Notes: a model not told the origin generated them from the letters alone. 64,000 bases of DNA from Saccharospirillum sp043196875 (GCF_043196875.1 NZ_JBEBMX010000004.1:289617-353616); one strand, 5' to 3'; shown: positions 50,443-59,561, counted from the stretch's first letter. Translations and numbers: made by a program.

Positions 50443-51444
50443 TTACGACAGAACCTTATCGTCATTCTTCAAACTTGCAGGTGGCCAGTTCTCCAGGACC
50501 ATGCCCAGAGAAAGACCCTTGGATGCCAGAACGTCTTTGATTTCAGTCAAAGACTTCTTACCGAGGTTCGGCGTCTTCAGCAGTTCTACTTCGGTGCGCT
50601 GAATCAGGTCACCAATGTAGTAGATATTTTCTGCTTTCAGACAGTTCGCCGAACGAACAGTCAGCTCGAGGTCATCGACCGGACGCAGCAGGATAGGATC
50701 GATCTTGTCTTCTTCCTTCTCCGGCTCGCGCTCAGACTGATGGTCGAGATCAACAAAAGCCGCTACCTGCTGTTGCAGGATAGTCGCTGCACGACGGATC
50801 GCATCTTCCGGATCCAAAGTGCCTTTCGTTTCCAGCTCAATCACCAGCTTGTCCAGGTCGGTGCGCTGCTCAACACGGGCGTTTTCAACGCTGTAAGCAA
50901 CGCGGACTACCGGGCTGTACGTGGCGTCCAACTGCAGTTTACCGATGGGTTTGCTCTCGTCTTCCCCACTGCTGCGGGCTTCCGCGGGGACATAACCACG
51001 GCCAGTGGTCACGCGCAGCGTCATGCTCACATCAGCGTTGGCACCGAGGTGCGCCACGATGTGCTCTGGATTGGCCACTTCAACGCCATGATCCAGTTGG
51101 ATGTCGCCCGCAGTCAGTGTACCGGCGCCTTTCTTGCTCAGCGTCAGTGTCACTTCGTCACGGTCGAACAGCTTGACGGCAACGTCCTTGAGGTTCAGCA
51201 GGATTTCTTGAACGTCCTCCTGAACACCCTCGATGGTGCTGTATTCGTGCAGTACACCGTCGATTTCCACTTCGGTGATAGCGGCGCCCGGCATGGACGA
51301 CAGCAGAATACGACGCAGCGCGTTACCCAGGGTATGCCCGAAGCCACGCTCGAGCGGTTCGAGAGTGATCTTGGCCCGGTTGGCGCTGATTTCCTGCACA
51401 TCGATATGACGTGGCGTCAAAAAGTCGTTAGCTGAACGCTGCAT
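50443..51444 (-). CDS. rpoA: RNA polymerase alpha subunit
   Basis: Assembly platform and activator target of RNA polymerase; 333 residues. The N-terminal domain has EPLERGFGHTLGNALRRILL, and a flexible linker near 235-248 leads to the C-terminal domain with LELTVRSANCLKAENI and the UP-element-binding region LGKKSLTEIKDVL. It lies 24 bases downstream of rpsD in the alpha operon. Confidence 0.98.
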   Translation of the reverse strand: MQRSANDFLTPRHIDVQEISANRAKITLEPLERGFGHTLGNALRRILLSSMPGAAITEVEIDGVLHEYSTIEGVQEDVQEILLNLKDVAVKLFDRDEVTLTLSKKGAGTLTAGDIQLDHGVEVANPEHIVAHLGANADVSMTLRVTTGRGYVPAEARSSGEDESKPIGKLQLDATYSPVVRVAYSVENARVEQRTDLDKLVIELETKGTLDPEDAIRRAATILQQQVAAFVDLDHQSEREPEKEEDKIDPILLRPVDDLELTVRSANCLKAENIYYIGDLIQRTEVELLKTPNLGKKSLTEIKDVLASKGLSLGMVLENWPPASLKNDDKVLS

Positions 51445-51468
51445 AGATGCCCCTAATTTGCAGTGAGA

Positions 51469-52089
51469 TTACTTGGAGTACAATTCCACGATCAGGTTTT
51501 CGTTGATCTCGGAAGGCAGGTCGGCACGCTCTGGACGAGCACTGTATTTGCCTTCCATCTTCTTGGCATCAACTTCAACCCAGGCAACGGGTGCACGCTG
51601 AGCAGCGATGTCCAGTGCGTTTTGAATACGCAGCTGGTTTTTGCTCTTTTCGCGTACCGCGACGACATCACCCGGCTTAACTTGGTAAGACGCGATGTTA
51701 ACGGTCTGACCATTCACCAGGATCGCCTTGTGCGATACCAACTGACGAGCTTCAGCGCGTGTGGCACCAAAACCCATGCGATACACCACGTTATCCAGAC
51801 GACCTTCCAGCAGTTGCAGCAGGTTTTCACCCGTAGCGCCTTTGCGGCGGGCAGCGTCGGTGTAGTAGTTACGGAATTGCTTTTCCAGCACGCCGTAGAT
51901 ACGACGCACTTTCTGTTTCTCGCGAAGCTGAACACCGTAGTCGGACAAACGACCACGACGTGCGCCCTGTACACCAGGCGGTGTTTCGGCTTTGCACTTG
52001 GAGTCGAGTGCACGCACCCCACTCTTCAGCAGCAGATCTGTGCCTTCGCGACGAGACAGCTTACACTTGGGACCAATATAACGTGCCAT
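51469..52089 (-). CDS. rpsD: Ribosomal protein S4
   Basis: 16S rRNA primary binder and, in E. coli, the translational repressor of the alpha operon; 206 residues. Starts MARYIGPKCKLSRREGTDLL, with the S4 RNA-binding domain RLDNVVYRMGFGATRAEARQ near the middle. The operon leader at 52947-53028 may be its feedback target. Confidence 0.98.
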   Translation of the reverse strand: MARYIGPKCKLSRREGTDLLLKSGVRALDSKCKAETPPGVQGARRGRLSDYGVQLREKQKVRRIYGVLEKQFRNYYTDAARRKGATGENLLQLLEGRLDNVVYRMGFGATRAEARQLVSHKAILVNGQTVNIASYQVKPGDVVAVREKSKNQLRIQNALDIAAQRAPVAWVEVDAKKMEGKYSARPERADLPSEINENLIVELYSK

Positions 52090-52107
52090 TGATTTCTGTC
52101 TCCTATC

Positions 52108-52500
52108 TTACACGCGGCGCTTCTTGGGCGGGCGGCAACCGTTGTGAGGAATGGGCGTCACATCGGTAATGTTGCTGATTCGATAGCCACACGCGTTCAA
52201 TGCTCGTACCGCGGATTCGCGACCTGGACCGGGGCCTTTGACCTCAACGTCCAGATTCTTCAGACCATACTCCTGTGCTGCAGTACCGGCGCGCTCGGCG
52301 GCGATCTGTGCAGCGAAGGGGGTGCTCTTACGAGATCCACGGAAACCGGAGCCACCGGAAGTTGCCCAACTCAGGGTGTTTCCTTGGCGGTCCGTAATGG
52401 TCACGATGGTGTTGTTAAAGGAGGCATGGATGTGCGCAATGCCATCCGCTACCTGCTTTTTCACCTTTTTGCGCGACCGGTTTTGACCTGGCTTTGCCAT
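52108..52500 (-). CDS. rpsK: Ribosomal protein S11
   Basis: Platform protein of the small subunit, 130 residues from ATG 52500. An in-frame TTG at 52518 is rejected because AGGAAATCGAAG forms the Shine-Dalgarno of the ATG. Ends with NGCRPPKKRRV. Confidence 0.98.
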   Translation of the reverse strand: MAKPGQNRSRKKVKKQVADGIAHIHASFNNTIVTITDRQGNTLSWATSGGSGFRGSRKSTPFAAQIAAERAGTAAQEYGLKNLDVEVKGPGPGRESAVRALNACGYRISNITDVTPIPHNGCRPPKKRRV

Positions 52501-52545
52501 CTTCGATTTCCTATGCAAAAACTGTTGTCAATAAACCAGACAGAA

Positions 52546-52902
52546 TTAGCGTCTGATTGGCTTGCGGGGGCCTTTACGGGTACGAGCGTTCGTCTTAGTA
52601 CGCTGTCCACGCAGAGGCAGGCTACGGCGGTGGCGGATGCCACGGTTGCAGCCCAGATCCATCAACCGCTTGATGTTCATCTGAATTTCACGACGCAGGT
52701 CACCTTCAACGGTGAACTTGCCAACTTCGGTACGGAGCTCGTCCAATTTTTCATCGGACAGATCCTTCACCTTAGCAGTGGGTTCAACCCCAACCGCGGC
52801 ACAGATGTCATAAGCAGTGGTGCGACCGATACCATAGATATAGGTCAGCGAGATCACCGCATGCTTATTGTCAGGAATATTGACGCCTGCTATACGGGCC
52901 AT
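52546..52902 (-). CDS. rpsM: Ribosomal protein S13
   Basis: Head protein contacting the A-site finger and P-site tRNA; 118 residues, MARIAGVNIPDNKHAVISL to RTRKGPRKPIRR. It is the first gene of the alpha operon, preceded by a 147-base gap with its own promoter and hairpins. Confidence 0.98.
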   Translation of the reverse strand: MARIAGVNIPDNKHAVISLTYIYGIGRTTAYDICAAVGVEPTAKVKDLSDEKLDELRTEVGKFTVEGDLRREIQMNIKRLMDLGCNRGIRHRRSLPLRGQRTKTNARTRKGPRKPIRR

Positions 52903-52946
52903 TCAACTTACTCCAACTATTTTTAACCTTATAAAAGGCTGAACCT

Positions 52947-52972
52947 TTAATAGAGCCCAACGGCTCTATTAA
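52947..52972 (-). promoter_or_regulatory. Hairpin in the alpha-operon leader, candidate S4 feedback element
   Basis: Perfect 11-base stem TTAATAGAGCC / GGCTCTATTAA with a 4-base loop, 45 bases upstream of rpsM. A second GC stem (about 52978-52997, CGCCCCC / GAGGGCG with one mismatch) lies next to it. In E. coli this leader folds as a nested pseudoknot bound by S4; whether this one does cannot be told by eye. Confidence 0.45.
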
Positions 52973-52999
52973 TGAACGCCCCCATTACGAGGGCGCGAG

Positions 53000-53028
53000 A
53001 TGATAGCGCTTGATTATGGGTAAATCAA
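53000..53028 (-). promoter_or_regulatory. Sigma-70 promoter of the alpha operon
   Basis: On the minus strand TTGATT, 17 bases, TATCAT, giving a start near 52993 and a leader of about 91 bases. The promoter is embedded in a perfect 10-base dyad GCGCTTGATT / AATCAAGCGC (53006-53032), which could also act as a hairpin ending the upstream secY-rpmJ transcript. Confidence 0.65.
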
Positions 53029-53049
53029 GCGCCCATCAGCCGGCTGGGA

Positions 53050-53163
53050 TCAACCCTGGCGCTGTTTGTGCTTGGGATCTGTGCAGATCACACGAACAGA
53101 GCCGTTACGACGGATGATCTTGCAGTTACGGCAGATTTTCTTGACCGACGCACGTACTTTCAT
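53050..53163 (-). CDS. rpmJ: Ribosomal protein L36 (zinc-ribbon form)
   Basis: Very short gene of 37 residues. It begins MKVRASVKKICRNC and ends CTDPKHKQRQG. The zinc-binding set Cys11, Cys14, Cys27 and His33 is complete, so this is the C+ form. It lies 39 bases after secY and ends the spc operon. Confidence 0.97.
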   Translation of the reverse strand: MKVRASVKKICRNCKIIRRNGSVRVICTDPKHKQRQG

Positions 53164-53202
53164 GCTTGACTCCAATTACCGGTATAGACACCGTTCGCTG
53201 CG

Positions 53203-54516
53203 CTAGTTACCAATCGATTTCAGATTGGCTTTCTTCATCAGCGAAGCGTACTGGTGCGACATCAGATGACTTTGCACCTGAGACATAAAGTCCATCACAA
53301 CCACCACCACGATCAGCAGGGAAGTACCACCGAAGTAAAACGGCACATCGGCGGCAATCACCAGAGCCTGGGGCAGCAACGACACCGCAGTAATGTAGAT
53401 CGCACCGAAGAAGGTCAGACGAGCCGAGACACCATCGATATAACGAGAGGTCTGCTCACCTGGACGAATGCCCGGAATAAAAGCACCTGAGCGCTTCAGA
53501 TTCTCGGCCACATCCTTCGGATTGAAGGTTACTGCTGTGTAGAAATAGCAGAAGAAGATCACCGCGATGGCAAACACCAGGATGTACAGCGGCTGGCCCG
53601 GGCTGAGCAGCAGGGCAATGTCCTGCATCCAACCCATACCATCACTGCTGCCAAACCAGTTACCCACCGACGCCGGGAACAGCAACAAACTGGACGCGAA
53701 GATCGGCGGAATAACACCCGCCATATTGATCTTCAGCGGCAGATGGCTGCTCTGCGCCTGGAACACCTTACGGCCTTGCTGACGCTTGGCGTAATTGATG
53801 GTGATCCGACGCTGACCGCGTTCGATGAAGACGATGAAAGCCACGACCGCAGCCGCCAGAACACCGATCAACAGCAGCGCAATGATGCTCAGATCGCCTT
53901 GACGGGCACTTTCGAAGCTCTGACCGATGGCACCTGGCAGACCCGCAACGATGCCGGCGAAAATCAGCATGGAAATGCCGTTGCCAATACCGCGCTCAGT
54001 GATCTGTTCACCCAGCCACATCATAAACATCGTACCGCAGGTGAAAGTCACCACGGCAACGAAGTAGAAAGACGGGCCGGTAGTAAAGGCCACGCCCTGA
54101 CTGGCCAGGCCAGCGGCCAGTGCAAGTGATTGCACCAGCGCCAGACCCAGAGTGCCAAAGCGGGTGTACTGGCTCATCTTACGCCGACCCGCTTCGCCTT
54201 CTTTCTTCAGCTGTTCCAGTTGAGGACTCACGACCGTCAGGAGCTGCATGATAATCGACGCCGAAATGTACGGCATAATGCCGAGGGCGAAGACGCTCAT
54301 GCGTTCCAGTGCACCACCGGAGAACATGTTGAACATGCTCAGGATGGTGTCGCGGTTACGTTCGAACAGTGCCGCCAACTGGTCCGGGTTAATACCCGGA
54401 ACCGGAATGTGGGCACCGACTCGGTACACCAGGATCGCCAGCAGCACGAAACGCAAGCGAGACCAAAGTTCGCTCAGGCCGCCTTGTGATCCAGTCGGTT
54501 GTCCTTGTCTGGTCAT
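53203..54516 (-). CDS. secY: Protein translocase subunit SecY
   Basis: Channel subunit of the Sec translocon, 437 residues with ten spans. Family motifs include VPGINPDQLAALF, the plug region MFNMFSGGALERMSVFALGIMP as read around residues 60-82, and the cytoplasmic C5 loop RPGEQTSRYIDGV. Ends in SIGN. It lies 6 bases after rplO in the spc operon. Confidence 0.98.
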   Translation of the reverse strand: MTRQGQPTGSQGGLSELWSRLRFVLLAILVYRVGAHIPVPGINPDQLAALFERNRDTILSMFNMFSGGALERMSVFALGIMPYISASIIMQLLTVVSPQLEQLKKEGEAGRRKMSQYTRFGTLGLALVQSLALAAGLASQGVAFTTGPSFYFVAVVTFTCGTMFMMWLGEQITERGIGNGISMLIFAGIVAGLPGAIGQSFESARQGDLSIIALLLIGVLAAAVVAFIVFIERGQRRITINYAKRQQGRKVFQAQSSHLPLKINMAGVIPPIFASSLLLFPASVGNWFGSSDGMGWMQDIALLLSPGQPLYILVFAIAVIFFCYFYTAVTFNPKDVAENLKRSGAFIPGIRPGEQTSRYIDGVSARLTFFGAIYITAVSLLPQALVIAADVPFYFGGTSLLIVVVVVMDFMSQVQSHLMSHQYASLMKKANLKSIGN

Positions 54517-54522
54517 GGGGGA

Positions 54523-54957
54523 TTATTCCTCTACCTTGCCGCCTGCAGCTTCAATCGCTGCCTTGGCACCCTTGGTGACTTTCAGGCCTTTGACGGTGAC
54601 CGCCTTGCTGATTTCACCAGACAGGATGACACGGGCACGCTTGATCTGATGACCGATAATGTCGGCCTGCTTCAGTGCGTCCAGGTCGACAACACCCGCC
54701 TCGACCTTGGCCAGTTCATGCAACCGAATTTCGGCTGTGAACGCTGCCTGACGAGAGGTAAAACCGAATTTCGGCAGACGACGCTGCAATGGCATCTGGC
54801 CGCCTTCAAAACCCGGCTTAACACCACCACCGCTGCGTGATTTCTGACCTTTGTGACCACGACCACCAGTCTTACCCAGACCAGAGCCGATACCACGGCC
54901 AACACGCTTGCCTTCGGTACGGGAGCCCTCAGCGGGGCTCAATTTGTTCAGAAACAT
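54523..54957 (-). CDS. rplO: Ribosomal protein L15
   Basis: Late-assembling 50S protein of 144 residues. The N-terminal Gly/Arg/Lys-rich tail GRGIGSGLGKTGGRGHKGQK is typical. Two bases separate it from rpmD. Confidence 0.98.
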   Translation of the reverse strand: MFLNKLSPAEGSRTEGKRVGRGIGSGLGKTGGRGHKGQKSRSGGGVKPGFEGGQMPLQRRLPKFGFTSRQAAFTAEIRLHELAKVEAGVVDLDALKQADIIGHQIKRARVILSGEISKAVTVKGLKVTKGAKAAIEAAGGKVEE

Positions 54958-54959
54958 TT

Positions 54960-55148
54960 TTATTCACCCTCAACGATGCGAACCATATAGTTCACTTTGT
55001 TGATCATGCCGCGAACGGAAGCAGTATCTTCCAGTTCGCGAACCTGACCCACTCGGCTCAGGCCCAGACCTTTAACGCACAATTTGTGCTTAGGCTGGGT
55101 GCCGATGGGGCTGCGAAACAGCTGAACTTTTACAGTCTTATTCGCCAT
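54960..55148 (-). CDS. rpmD: Ribosomal protein L30
   Basis: Small 50S protein of 62 residues, with the family motif LFRSPIGTQPKHKLCVKGLG (about 10-29). Six bases after rpsE. Confidence 0.97.
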   Translation of the reverse strand: MANKTVKVQLFRSPIGTQPKHKLCVKGLGLSRVGQVRELEDTASVRGMINKVNYMVRIVEGE

Positions 55149-55154
55149 GGCCGC

Positions 55155-55664
55155 TTACTCCACAATATCTTCGACGGATTTGCCGCGCTTGGCTGCAATG
55201 TCGTCCGGAGAACGCATTTTGGCCAGACCGTTAACGGTCGCGCGAACGACGTTGACCGGGTTGGTCGAGCCGTAGCACTTAGCCAGTACGTTCTGAACAC
55301 CGGCGACTTCCAGAACGGCACGCATAGCGCCGCCTGCGATAACACCAGTACCGTCGGACGCTGGCTGCATGTATACCTTAGAGGCACCATGACGAGCGTT
55401 GACCGGATACTGCAGCGTGCCGTCAGTCAGGTGCACTTGCACCATGTTACGACGCGCAGCGTCCATCGCTTTCTGGATCGCGACAGGCACTTCACGTGCC
55501 TTGCCGCGGCCGAAACCAACCTTGCCATTGCCATCGCCGACAACAGTCAGGGCGGTGAAACCGAAAATACGGCCACCCTTCACTACTTTGGCGACACGGT
55601 TAACCTGAACCAGTTTTTCCTGCAGATCGCCGCCAGCTTGAACTTGATCGTTATTCGCCATCAT
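55155..55664 (-). CDS. rpsE: Ribosomal protein S5
   Basis: Fidelity-related 30S protein, 169 residues. Double ATG start (55664 or 55661). Contains VNRVAKVVKGGRIFGFTALT and the loop GKVGFGRGKAREVP. Confidence 0.98.
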   Translation of the reverse strand: MMANNDQVQAGGDLQEKLVQVNRVAKVVKGGRIFGFTALTVVGDGNGKVGFGRGKAREVPVAIQKAMDAARRNMVQVHLTDGTLQYPVNARHGASKVYMQPASDGTGVIAGGAMRAVLEVAGVQNVLAKCYGSTNPVNVVRATVNGLAKMRSPDDIAAKRGKSVEDIVE

Positions 55665-55671
55665 TCACACC

Positions 55672-56022
55672 TTAGAATTTCAGGCCACCTTCGCGGGCAG
55701 CGTCTGCCAAAGCCTTAACCCGACCGTGATAACGGAAACCGGACCGGTCGAAGGCCACCTCTTCGATGCCAGCTGCCTTGGCGCGCTCTGCAATCAGAGC
55801 ACCAACCTTGGTGGCTGCATCGATGTTGCTGGTTGTGCCGTCACGCAGCGCGCTGTCCAGAGTAGAAGCCTGGACGACGATCTGGCTGCCATTGGGTGCG
55901 ATAACCTGTGCGTAAATGTGTTGGTTCGAACGATTCACACACAGACGATGCACGCCCAATTCGCGGATCTTGATGCGGCTGCGACGAGCACGGCGTAAAC
56001 GGGATACTTTCTTTTCGCTCAT
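55672..56022 (-). CDS. rplR: Ribosomal protein L18
   Basis: 5S rRNA-binding protein, 116 residues, starting MSEKKVSRLRRARRSRIKIR and ending FRYHGRVKALADAAREGGLK-F. Seven bases before rpsE. Confidence 0.98.
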   Translation of the reverse strand: MSEKKVSRLRRARRSRIKIRELGVHRLCVNRSNQHIYAQVIAPNGSQIVVQASTLDSALRDGTTSNIDAATKVGALIAERAKAAGIEEVAFDRSGFRYHGRVKALADAAREGGLKF

Positions 56023-56033
56023 GACCTATGCCC

Positions 56034-56567
56034 TTATTTTTTCTTGGCTTCTTTGCGACGAACGTATTCGTCGGCATACCGAATGCCCTTACCTTTATAC
56101 GGCTCCGGCGGACGGAAGGCGCGGATTTCAGCCGCCACCTGACCGAGCCGCTGCTTATCGGCGCTCTTCAGGACGATTTCGGTATTGCTGGGAGTCTCAG
56201 CCGTCACACCCTCAGGCAGGGCGTAGTCGATCGGATGAGAGAAGCCAACGGTTAAATTAACGGTTTTACCGGCTGCCTTAGCACGGTAACCGACACCATT
56301 CAGTTGCAGACGCTTTTCAAAACCATCGGTAACGCCAACCACCATGTTATTAACCAGCGCACGCATGGTGCCTGACATGGAGTGAGCGAATTTGCCGCCG
56401 TCACGGGCAGCAAATGTCAGAACGTTGCCGTCCTGTTTAACTTCAACGGTGTTGTGCAGCGCCGTTTCCAAAGAGCCGTTTTTGCCCTTAATGGAAATTT
56501 TGTCGCTGCCGAGCTTAACGTCCACACCTGCGGGTACTGTAATAGGAGCATTCGCTATTCGAGACAT
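56034..56567 (-). CDS. rplF: Ribosomal protein L6
   Basis: 50S protein near the factor-binding site, 177 residues. MSRIANAPITVPAGVDVKL at the N-terminus and PEPYKGKGIRYADEYVRRKE at the C-terminus are diagnostic. Confidence 0.98.
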   Translation of the reverse strand: MSRIANAPITVPAGVDVKLGSDKISIKGKNGSLETALHNTVEVKQDGNVLTFAARDGGKFAHSMSGTMRALVNNMVVGVTDGFEKRLQLNGVGYRAKAAGKTVNLTVGFSHPIDYALPEGVTAETPSNTEIVLKSADKQRLGQVAAEIRAFRPPEPYKGKGIRYADEYVRRKEAKKK

Positions 56568-56582
56568 CGTTAAACCACTCCC

Positions 56583-56975
56583 TTAGAAGACTTCGCAGAT
56601 GACTTCACCGCCAACGCCGGCTGAACGCGCGGCACGGTCGGTCATGACACCTTTGGAGGTGGATACGATGGAGATACCCAGTCCGCCTGCCACTTTGGAC
56701 AGCTCAGTCGCAGCCCGGTACTGGCGCAAACCAGGACGGGAAATACGTTTGATGGACTCGATCACCGGCTTGCCTTCGAAGTAACGCAAGGTGATATGCA
56801 TTACTTTTTTGACATCGCCTTCAACAGCGTAGTCATCCACATAACCTTCTTCCTTCAGCACGTTCGCAACAGCGATCTTTTGCTTCGAGGAAGGCAGGCT
56901 GACAGTGGCATGGCCCGCTTGTTGGGCATTACGGATACGGGTGAACATATCCGCAAGTGTGTCTTGCATGCTCAT
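56583..56975 (-). CDS. rpsH: Ribosomal protein S8
   Basis: 16S central-domain binder, 130 residues, MSMQDTLADMFTRIRNAQ onwards. In E. coli it is the spc-operon feedback repressor. AGGAAACTTAA precedes the ATG. Confidence 0.98.
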   Translation of the reverse strand: MSMQDTLADMFTRIRNAQQAGHATVSLPSSKQKIAVANVLKEEGYVDDYAVEGDVKKVMHITLRYFEGKPVIESIKRISRPGLRQYRAATELSKVAGGLGISIVSTSKGVMTDRAARSAGVGGEVICEVF

Positions 56976-57050
56976 TTAAGTTTCCTCACTGTGCAGTCAA
57001 ATGCGGTAGCCGGCGCAGATGCGCCGGCCCGGTCCACTTGACTTACCAAC

Positions 57051-57356
57051 TTACCAACTGGACTTCTTCAAACCAGGAACGTTACCCAACATGGCTTGTT
57101 CACGCAGTTTGATACGAGACAGACCGAACTTGCGGTAAACCGCATGAGGACGGCCAGTCACTTGACAACGACGCTGCAGACGCACCGGACTCGCGTCACG
57201 GGGCAGTTTCTGCAAAGCCTGTTGTGCTTCCCAAACCTGCTCGTCAGAGCTGGCTGGATCTTTAATAACCGCTTTCAGCTTGGCGCGCTTTTCAGCGAAC
57301 TTGGCAACGGTCTTTTCGCGCTTAGCTTCGCGCGCTTTCATGCTCTCTTTAGCCAT
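57051..57356 (-). CDS. rpsN: Ribosomal protein S14 (zinc-free form)
   Basis: 101 residues. The long C- form, lacking the CxxC zinc ribbon; ends VPGLKKSSW. A 75-base gap separates it from rpsH. Confidence 0.98.
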   Translation of the reverse strand: MAKESMKAREAKREKTVAKFAEKRAKLKAVIKDPASSDEQVWEAQQALQKLPRDASPVRLQRRCQVTGRPHAVYRKFGLSRIKLREQAMLGNVPGLKKSSW

Positions 57357-57367
57357 GACCTTTCCCC

Positions 57368-57907
57368 TTAACCTTTGAATGGGAAGGCCAGCGCCTTCAG
57401 CAGAGCGCGACCTTCATCATTGGTGCGAGCAGTGGTCGTGACAGTGACGTCCAGACCGCGCAGTTTATCGACCTTATCGTATTCGATTTCCGGGAAGATA
57501 ATCTGCTCTTTCACACCCATGCTGTAGTTGCCACGGCCATCAAACGACTTCGGGTTAATACCCCGGAAGTCACGAACACGCGGCAGCGCGATGTCGATCA
57601 GACGGTCCATGAATTCCCACATACGCTCACCGCGCAGGGTCACTTTGGCGCCGATCGGCCAGTCTTCACGGATTTTGAAACCCGCGATGGACTTGCGCGC
57701 CTTGGTTACCAACGGCTTCTGACCAGAGATGGCCTGCAGGTCGGCAACAGCGTTGTCGATCTGCTTCTTATCACCGATGGCTTCGCCCACGCCCATGTTC
57801 AGAGTGATCTTGGTGACGCGGGGGATTTCCATAACGTTCTTGTAACCGAACTCTTTCTGGAGTGCGGCGACAACGTCGGTTTTGTAGAGCTCTTTGAGTC
57901 TAGACAT
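57368..57907 (-). CDS. rplE: Ribosomal protein L5
   Basis: 5S rRNA and P-site tRNA-contacting protein, 179 residues; motif KITLNMGVGEAIGDKK and C-terminal EGRALLKALAFPFKG. Confidence 0.98.
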   Translation of the reverse strand: MSRLKELYKTDVVAALQKEFGYKNVMEIPRVTKITLNMGVGEAIGDKKQIDNAVADLQAISGQKPLVTKARKSIAGFKIREDWPIGAKVTLRGERMWEFMDRLIDIALPRVRDFRGINPKSFDGRGNYSMGVKEQIIFPEIEYDKVDKLRGLDVTVTTTARTNDEGRALLKALAFPFKG

Positions 57908-57921
57908 GTCGATTCCGCCCC

Positions 57922-58251
57922 TTATGCGCCAATTTCTTTCTGCGTGGACTTGAAGATACGCACCTTAGTGCCGTCTTCTTTGACCTGAAAACCAACCCGG
58001 TCGCCCTTGTTGGTTTCGCTGTTGAAGATGGCCACATTGGATGCAGCGATCGGCGCTTCTTTATCGATGATGCCGCCCGGGATGTTCATGTTCGGGTTCG
58101 GCTTCTGGTGCTTCTTAATCATGTTCACACCAGAGACGATAAACAAAGTGCCTTTCTTGGCGTCAGTGATCACTTTATTGATCTTGCCGCGCTTGCCTTT
58201 GTCTTTGCCGGCAATTACGACAACGTCGTCGCCAGTTTTAAACTTGTTCAT
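57922..58251 (-). CDS. rplX: Ribosomal protein L24
   Basis: Assembly-initiating 50S protein with a KOW motif (DDVVVIAGKDKGKRGKI); 109 residues. Fourteen bases before rplE. Confidence 0.98.
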   Translation of the reverse strand: MNKFKTGDDVVVIAGKDKGKRGKINKVITDAKKGTLFIVSGVNMIKKHQKPNPNMNIPGGIIDKEAPIAASNVAIFNSETNKGDRVGFQVKEDGTKVRIFKSTQKEIGA

Positions 58252-58283
58252 CTTTTACTCCACTTCCTACTACCGTCTCGTGC

Positions 58284-58652
58284 TTAGAGCACTTCCGGCG
58301 CCAGGGAAATGATTTTCATAAATTTCTCAGTACGCAGTTCACGGGTTACCGGGCCAAAGATCCGGGTACCGATCGGTGCGTTCTGAGCGTTAAGCAGAAC
58401 CGCAGAGTTGGTGTCGAAACGGATGACAGAACCATCCGGACGACGCACACCCTTACGGGTCCGTACGACAACAGCGTTCATGACCTGGCCTTTTTTGACC
58501 TTACCGCGCGGAATTGCTTCCTTAACGGAGATCTTGATCAGGTCGCCAATGCGGGCGTAACGGCGGTGTGAACCACCCAACACCTTGATGCATTGAACGC
58601 GTTTAGCACCGCTGTTATCCGCAACGTCTAGTACGGTTTGCGTTTGAATCAT
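58284..58652 (-). CDS. rplN: Ribosomal protein L14
   Basis: Intersubunit-bridge protein of 122 residues, MIQTQTVLDVADNSGAKR to MKIISLAPEVL. In E. coli it opens the spc operon, but here only 31 bases separate it from rpsQ and no promoter is seen, so S10 and spc genes are probably one unit. Confidence 0.98.
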   Translation of the reverse strand: MIQTQTVLDVADNSGAKRVQCIKVLGGSHRRYARIGDLIKISVKEAIPRGKVKKGQVMNAVVVRTRKGVRRPDGSVIRFDTNSAVLLNAQNAPIGTRIFGPVTRELRTEKFMKIISLAPEVL

Positions 58653-58683
58653 TTGTCAAACTCCTCTTACACGCCAAGCGGTG

Positions 58684-58944
58684 TTAAACGGTAGTTGCAC
58701 GTTCATCAATGCTTACCAGCCGCCAAGTCTTGGACTTGGACAGCGGACGACACTCTTCGATGGTAACGGTGTCGCCGATCTGGCACTCATTGCTTTCATC
58801 GTGCGCATGCAGCTTGGTAGAACGCTTTACGAACTTGCCGTAAATCGGGTGTTGAACCCGGCGCTCGACCATAACGGTAACGGTCTTGTCAGACTTGTTG
58901 CTGACAACCTGACCAGTCACGGTACGGGTATTGGTCTCAGACAT
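58684..58944 (-). CDS. rpsQ: Ribosomal protein S17
   Basis: 86 residues from ATG 58944, one base after the rpmC stop. A GTG at 58953 would overlap rpmC. Contains TGQVVSNKSDKTVTVMVERR. Confidence 0.97.
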   Translation of the reverse strand: MSETNTRTVTGQVVSNKSDKTVTVMVERRVQHPIYGKFVKRSTKLHAHDESNECQIGDTVTIEECRPLSKSKTWRLVSIDERATTV

Positions 58945-58945
58945 A

Positions 58946-59140
58946 TCAGGCACCTGCTTTCTCTGTCAGCACTGTTTTAACACGAGCGATGTCCTTGCGG
59001 ACTTGCTTCAGCAGGTGCGTCTGAGTCAGCTGACCCGTCGCCTTTTGCATGCGATATTTGAACTGATCGCGAAGCAACTCCAACAGGTTGGTCTTCAGCT
59101 CGTCTACGGATTTTTCACGAAGATCTTTAGCGTTCATCAC
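58946..59140 (-). CDS. rpmC: Ribosomal protein L29
   Basis: Small helical 50S protein at the tunnel exit, 64 residues (MMNAKDLREKSVDELKTNLL). Its start overlaps the rplP stop by 4 bases. Confidence 0.97.
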   Translation of the reverse strand: MMNAKDLREKSVDELKTNLLELLRDQFKYRMQKATGQLTQTHLLKQVRKDIARVKTVLTEKAGA

Positions 59141-59550
59141 ATCACCTGCCGTTTAACAACAACGGTCGCAACCGGAAGCTTGGCAGCAGCCAGGCGGAAC
59201 GCCTCCTGCGCGATTTCTTCCGATACGCCTTCCATTTCGTACAAGACCTTGCCTGGCTGAATCTGGGCAACCCAGTATTCAACGTTACCCTTACCTTTAC
59301 CCATACGAACTTCCAAAGGTTTCTTGGAGATGGGTTTGTCCGGGAAAACACGGATCCAGATCTTGCCGCCACGTTTGATGTGGCGAGTCATGGCACGACG
59401 CGCTGCTTCGATTTGACGAGCAGTGATACGACCACGACCGGTTGCTTTCAGCGCATATTCGCCGAAGCTTACTTTGCTACCGCGTTGTGCCAGGCCACGG
59501 TTACGGCCCTTCTGCACTTTGCGGAATTTTGTGCGTTTAGGTTGCAGCAT
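59137..59550 (-). CDS. rplP: Ribosomal protein L16
   Basis: 137 residues. MLQPKRTKFRKVQKGRNRG and GRITARQIEAARRAMTRHIK are diagnostic. It lies near the A-site. Confidence 0.98.
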   Translation of the reverse strand: MLQPKRTKFRKVQKGRNRGLAQRGSKVSFGEYALKATGRGRITARQIEAARRAMTRHIKRGGKIWIRVFPDKPISKKPLEVRMGKGKGNVEYWVAQIQPGKVLYEMEGVSEEIAQEAFRLAAAKLPVATVVVKRQVM

Positions 59551-59561
59551 CTACGTACTCC

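Noticed and set aside
50320..51435. 371-codon plus-strand frame opposite rpoA
   Set aside because: rpoA is certain on the other strand; the translation is an antisense artefact.
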